From: an uncultured Ruminococcus sp.
GTDB taxonomy: Bacteria > Bacillota > Clostridia > Oscillospirales > Acutalibacteraceae
DNA: 7,791 bases
Assembly: GCA_902797525.1 (NCBI GenBank)
Contig: CADBSZ010000087.1
Span: 1-7,791, forward strand
Direction of reading: 5' to 3'
Shown: positions 6,150 to 7,791 of the stretch, piece after piece
How positions within the stretch are numbered: position 1 is the first letter of the stretch
Layout: each line of letters opens with the position of its first letter
The notes under the pieces: model-generated
Database searches by the model: none
Seen by the model: only the letters and a program-made list of their open reading frames with translations
Told to the model about the DNA's origin: nothing
Translations under genes and position numbers: made by a program

Positions 6150-6879
6150 ATTTCAGCTCTTCCTTTGCAAAGCGCTTATAGTTTTCATAATAGAACTGGG
6201 CGCGCAGCGTAATTAAGTCCTCGGGAGTGGTTACCTTAATATTGAAACGCTCTCCCTTAAAAATATGAACCTTCTCGCCGAGCTCGATAAACAGCTCACT
6301 GGAGGACACGGGATTTAAAATGCCGCGCTTGTACGCCTCCTCGTGCGCCCACAAAATACGCTCCATGGTGTAGCCCTGCGGCGCCTGGGTGATATACATG
6401 GTATTGCGCGCATAGCTTTTTCCGCAGGTTTCGCCGTCGGTGCTGTAGAGCAGCGAGTCGATACTCGGAGTAACGGGCACTGCGGTTTTATACTTTCTTG
6501 TATGCTCAATGCAGTCAGTAATCAGCTTTTCGGACAACATCGGGCGCACGCCGTCGCAGATTAAAATAATGTCGTCGCCGTTAAGTGAAAACTCCGCCGT
6601 CGCGACCACGCCGTTGTGAATGGAGTCGAAACCGTTGGGACCGCCGGGGACAATCGCTTTGACCTTGGGGACGTTAAACTGCTTGATGATTTCTTTCAGA
6701 TAATCCATCCAATCCTCTTTGCAGGCAATTACAATTGCGTCCACCATGGGGTGATTGGAAAAATGCTCCATGGTGCGGATGATGATGGGCTTGCCGCCCA
6801 CCTCCAAAAACTGCTTGGGCAAATCGGAGGACTGCATCCTCACGCCGCTGCCGCCTGCAAATAACATGGCAGTAATCAT
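6139..6879 (-). CDS. IspD/TarI-family nucleotidylyltransferase (first of two, divergent)
   Basis: 246 aa. Seen: FAGGSGVRM (7-15), LPKQFLEVGGKPI (20-32), GGPNGFDSI (79-87), CDGVRP (108-113), ARNTMYITQAPQGY (157-170) and KGERFNIKVTTPEDL (208-222). The last motif and the N-terminus look closer to TarI, the CDP-ribitol pyrophosphorylase, than to IspD. Three positions are unusual: the Arg of GGxxRxxS is Gly83, HDA(A/V)RP has become CDGVRP, and QTPQ has become QAPQ. The nucleotide loop and the catalytic lysines are kept, so it is probably active, perhaps on a different alcohol or nucleotide. The ATG has an excellent AAAGGAG 9 nt upstream. It is the first gene of the cluster and overlaps the SDR gene by 11 bp. 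Confidence 0.87.
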   Translation of the reverse strand: MITAMLFAGGSGVRMQSSDLPKQFLEVGGKPIIIRTMEHFSNHPMVDAIVIACKEDWMDYLKEIIKQFNVPKVKAIVPGGPNGFDSIHNGVVATAEFSLNGDDIILICDGVRPMLSEKLITDCIEHTRKYKTAVPVTPSIDSLLYSTDGETCGKSYARNTMYITQAPQGYTMERILWAHEEAYKRGILNPVSSSELFIELGEKVHIFKGERFNIKVTTPEDLITLRAQFYYENYKRFAKEELKYGI

Positions 6880-6907
6880 ATTTTACGGCTCCTTTATATA
6901 GTTACAC

Positions 6908-6919
6908 AAATAGCTATTT
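6908..6919. promoter_or_regulatory. Perfect 12-bp palindrome at the cluster's transcription start (possible operator)
   Basis: AAATAGCTATTT reads the same on both strands. It lies 2 bp downstream of the minus-strand -10, covering the expected transcription start near 6915. The position suits a repressor site. At this length and AT content, chance is a real alternative. Confidence 0.3.
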
Positions 6920-6921
6920 TC

Positions 6922-6950
6922 ACTGTACCACCAAATCGACGGTTTGTCAA
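6922..6950 (-). promoter_or_regulatory. Sigma-A-like promoter for the surface-polymer cluster
   Basis: TTGACA (6950-6945), a 17-bp spacer and TACAGT (6927-6922), preceded by TGG to give an extended -10. It lies 43 bp before the first nucleotidylyltransferase gene on the minus strand. Confidence 0.72.
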
Positions 6951-6978
6951 TTTACAGTCTTGTAATGCTTATTCTGTC

Positions 6979-7007
6979 TTGAAATGTCTGTTTTATTATG
7001 ATACAAT
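6979..7007 (+). promoter_or_regulatory. Sigma-A-like promoter for the CPBP protease gene
   Basis: TTGAAA (6979-6984), a 17-bp spacer and TACAAT (7002-7007) with an upstream TGA (extended -10). It is divergent from the cluster promoter, with the two -35 boxes 28 bp apart. The start of transcription would fall near 7014, about 11 nt before the ATG, so the leader is very short. Confidence 0.75.
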
Positions 7008-7024
7008 AGATTCGGAGTGATAAT

Positions 7025-7791
7025 ATGGAAGATTATAACTATCAGGGCAACACGGCGGCGGTAAACGCGCCGTATCCCGATGAAACGGCTTTGCAAAAGC
7101 AAAAAGAATTGCAGGAACGCCGCATGGTGCGCAAAACCTCAAGCGGCGTCGGCTTTTTTGTATTGGTGTATTATCTGGTAATGATGACAAGCTCCGTTGT
7201 TTTGACGCTTGTTGTCAGAGGGATGCGAATTGCAACTGCAGATAACGAAAACATGCTGAACAGCTTTTTACAAATGGCATATATGACAATGGCGCCGCTG
7301 ATTGCCGCCTTTTTTTACCGCGTCATTTCACGCAAAAGGCTGAGCGACGCGTTCTCGAAAAGTCACGTTCCGTTTAAAAGGCTCGTTCCGATGGTACTGC
7401 TGGGCATGATGGTGGCAATGCTTGCCAATCAGCTGGCGACGATGTTTGACAGCAATATTTCGCTGTTCCATTTGTATAACAACGTGCCGGATATGGATAA
7501 GGCCAACACCTCGCTCGACATGATACTCAGCTTTGTGGTGACGGCGATTGTTCCTGCCTTTGCCGAGGAATTTGCTTTCCGTGGCATTGTGATGGGCAGC
7601 CTGCGCAAACACGGCGACGCGTTCGCCATTATCGGCTCCGCCGTTCTGTTTGGCGCGATGCACGGCAACACCACGCAGATTATTTTCGCGTTTACGCTTG
7701 GCTTGATATTCGGCTATATCGACTGCAAGGCAAATTCGATTGTCCCCTCCATCATCATTCATTTTGCCAATAACTTCTACGCGATTTTGCA
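7025..7791 (+). CDS. CPBP-family intramembrane glutamic protease (3' end cut by window)
   Basis: 255 residues are visible and the frame is open to the window edge. The family (CAAX protease / bacteriocin-processing, Abi) comprises polytopic membrane enzymes related to eukaryotic Rce1. Seen: a polar cytosolic N-terminus (1-40), then hydrophobic segments at about 42-64, 82-100, 118-138, 163-178, 200-212, 218-232 and 240-253. The three family motifs are present: EEFAFR (E181, E182, R186), FGAMH (F209, H213) and HFANN (H246, N250), which together hold the catalytic residues. The ATG at 7025 follows GGAG by 7 nt. The natural substrate is unknown; roles in peptide processing, immunity to bacteriocins and protein secretion are described for relatives. 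It is divergent from the polymer cluster and nothing in the sequence ties it to that pathway. Confidence 0.92.
   Translation, partial: MEDYNYQGNTAAVNAPYPDETALQKQKELQERRMVRKTSSGVGFFVLVYYLVMMTSSVVLTLVVRGMRIATADNENMLNSFLQMAYMTMAPLIAAFFYRVISRKRLSDAFSKSHVPFKRLVPMVLLGMMVAMLANQLATMFDSNISLFHLYNNVPDMDKANTSLDMILSFVVTAIVPAFAEEFAFRGIVMGSLRKHGDAFAIIGSAVLFGAMHGNTTQIIFAFTLGLIFGYIDCKANSIVPSIIIHFANNFYAIL

Noticed and set aside
5076..6212. Long plus-strand open frame of 378 codons opposite the SDR gene
   Set aside because: It is antisense to a gene with clear SDR motifs, has no recognisable domain and no SD. It reflects codon bias of the true gene.
1..7791. CRISPR arrays, tRNA or rRNA genes, insertion sequences, attachment sites
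   Set aside because: No spaced direct repeats, cloverleaf-like sequences, transposase motifs or terminal inverted repeats were seen on either strand.

Overview
The window looks like a chromosomal segment of a Gram-positive, Clostridia-type Firmicute, perhaps of the Oscillospiraceae/Ruminococcaceae kind. This rests on strong SD sequences, consensus sigma-A promoters, the style of the IF-3 sequence, a teichoic-acid-type transferase and roughly balanced base composition. It is an inference from gene content; no taxonomic marker was searched.

Layout. On the minus strand, reading right to left, lies a six-gene block of about 6.2 kb (6879 down to 724). It holds a first IspD/TarI-type nucleotidylyltransferase (6139-6879), an extended SDR epimerase/reductase overlapping it by 11 bp (5067-6149), a second IspD/TarI-type nucleotidylyltransferase (4275-4970), a GatD-like zinc polyol-phosphate dehydrogenase (3224-4273), a ribulose-phosphate 3-epimerase-family enzyme (2550-3215) and a CDP-glycerol glycerophosphotransferase-family (TagB/TagF-like) protein (724-2496). 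Sigma-A-like promoters precede the first gene (6922-6950) and the third gene (5024-5053), so the block appears to be two stacked transcription units. Also on the minus strand, a perfect-consensus promoter (663-691) drives infC. Its leader folds into a row of hairpins ending in an attenuator-like terminator, and infC appears to start at a rare ATC codon. The window cuts off the 3' end of infC. On the plus strand at the right edge, a divergently transcribed CPBP-family membrane protease starts at 7025 and runs off the window.

How the genes work together (inference). A pentulose phosphate would be epimerised by the Rpe-like enzyme and reduced to a polyol phosphate by the GatD-like dehydrogenase. 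The adjacent cytidylyltransferase would then activate it to a CDP-polyol, and the TagF-like enzyme would transfer the polyol phosphate onto a cell-surface acceptor such as a wall teichoic acid-like or capsular polymer. The upstream nucleotidylyltransferase/SDR pair looks like a second, parallel nucleotide-activated precursor route. The most interesting point is that two different cytidylyltransferase/oxidoreductase pairs and a private pentulose-phosphate epimerase sit together. The exact polyol or polyols cannot be read from sequence, but both nucleotidylyltransferases differ from canonical IspD and TarI at substrate-pocket positions.
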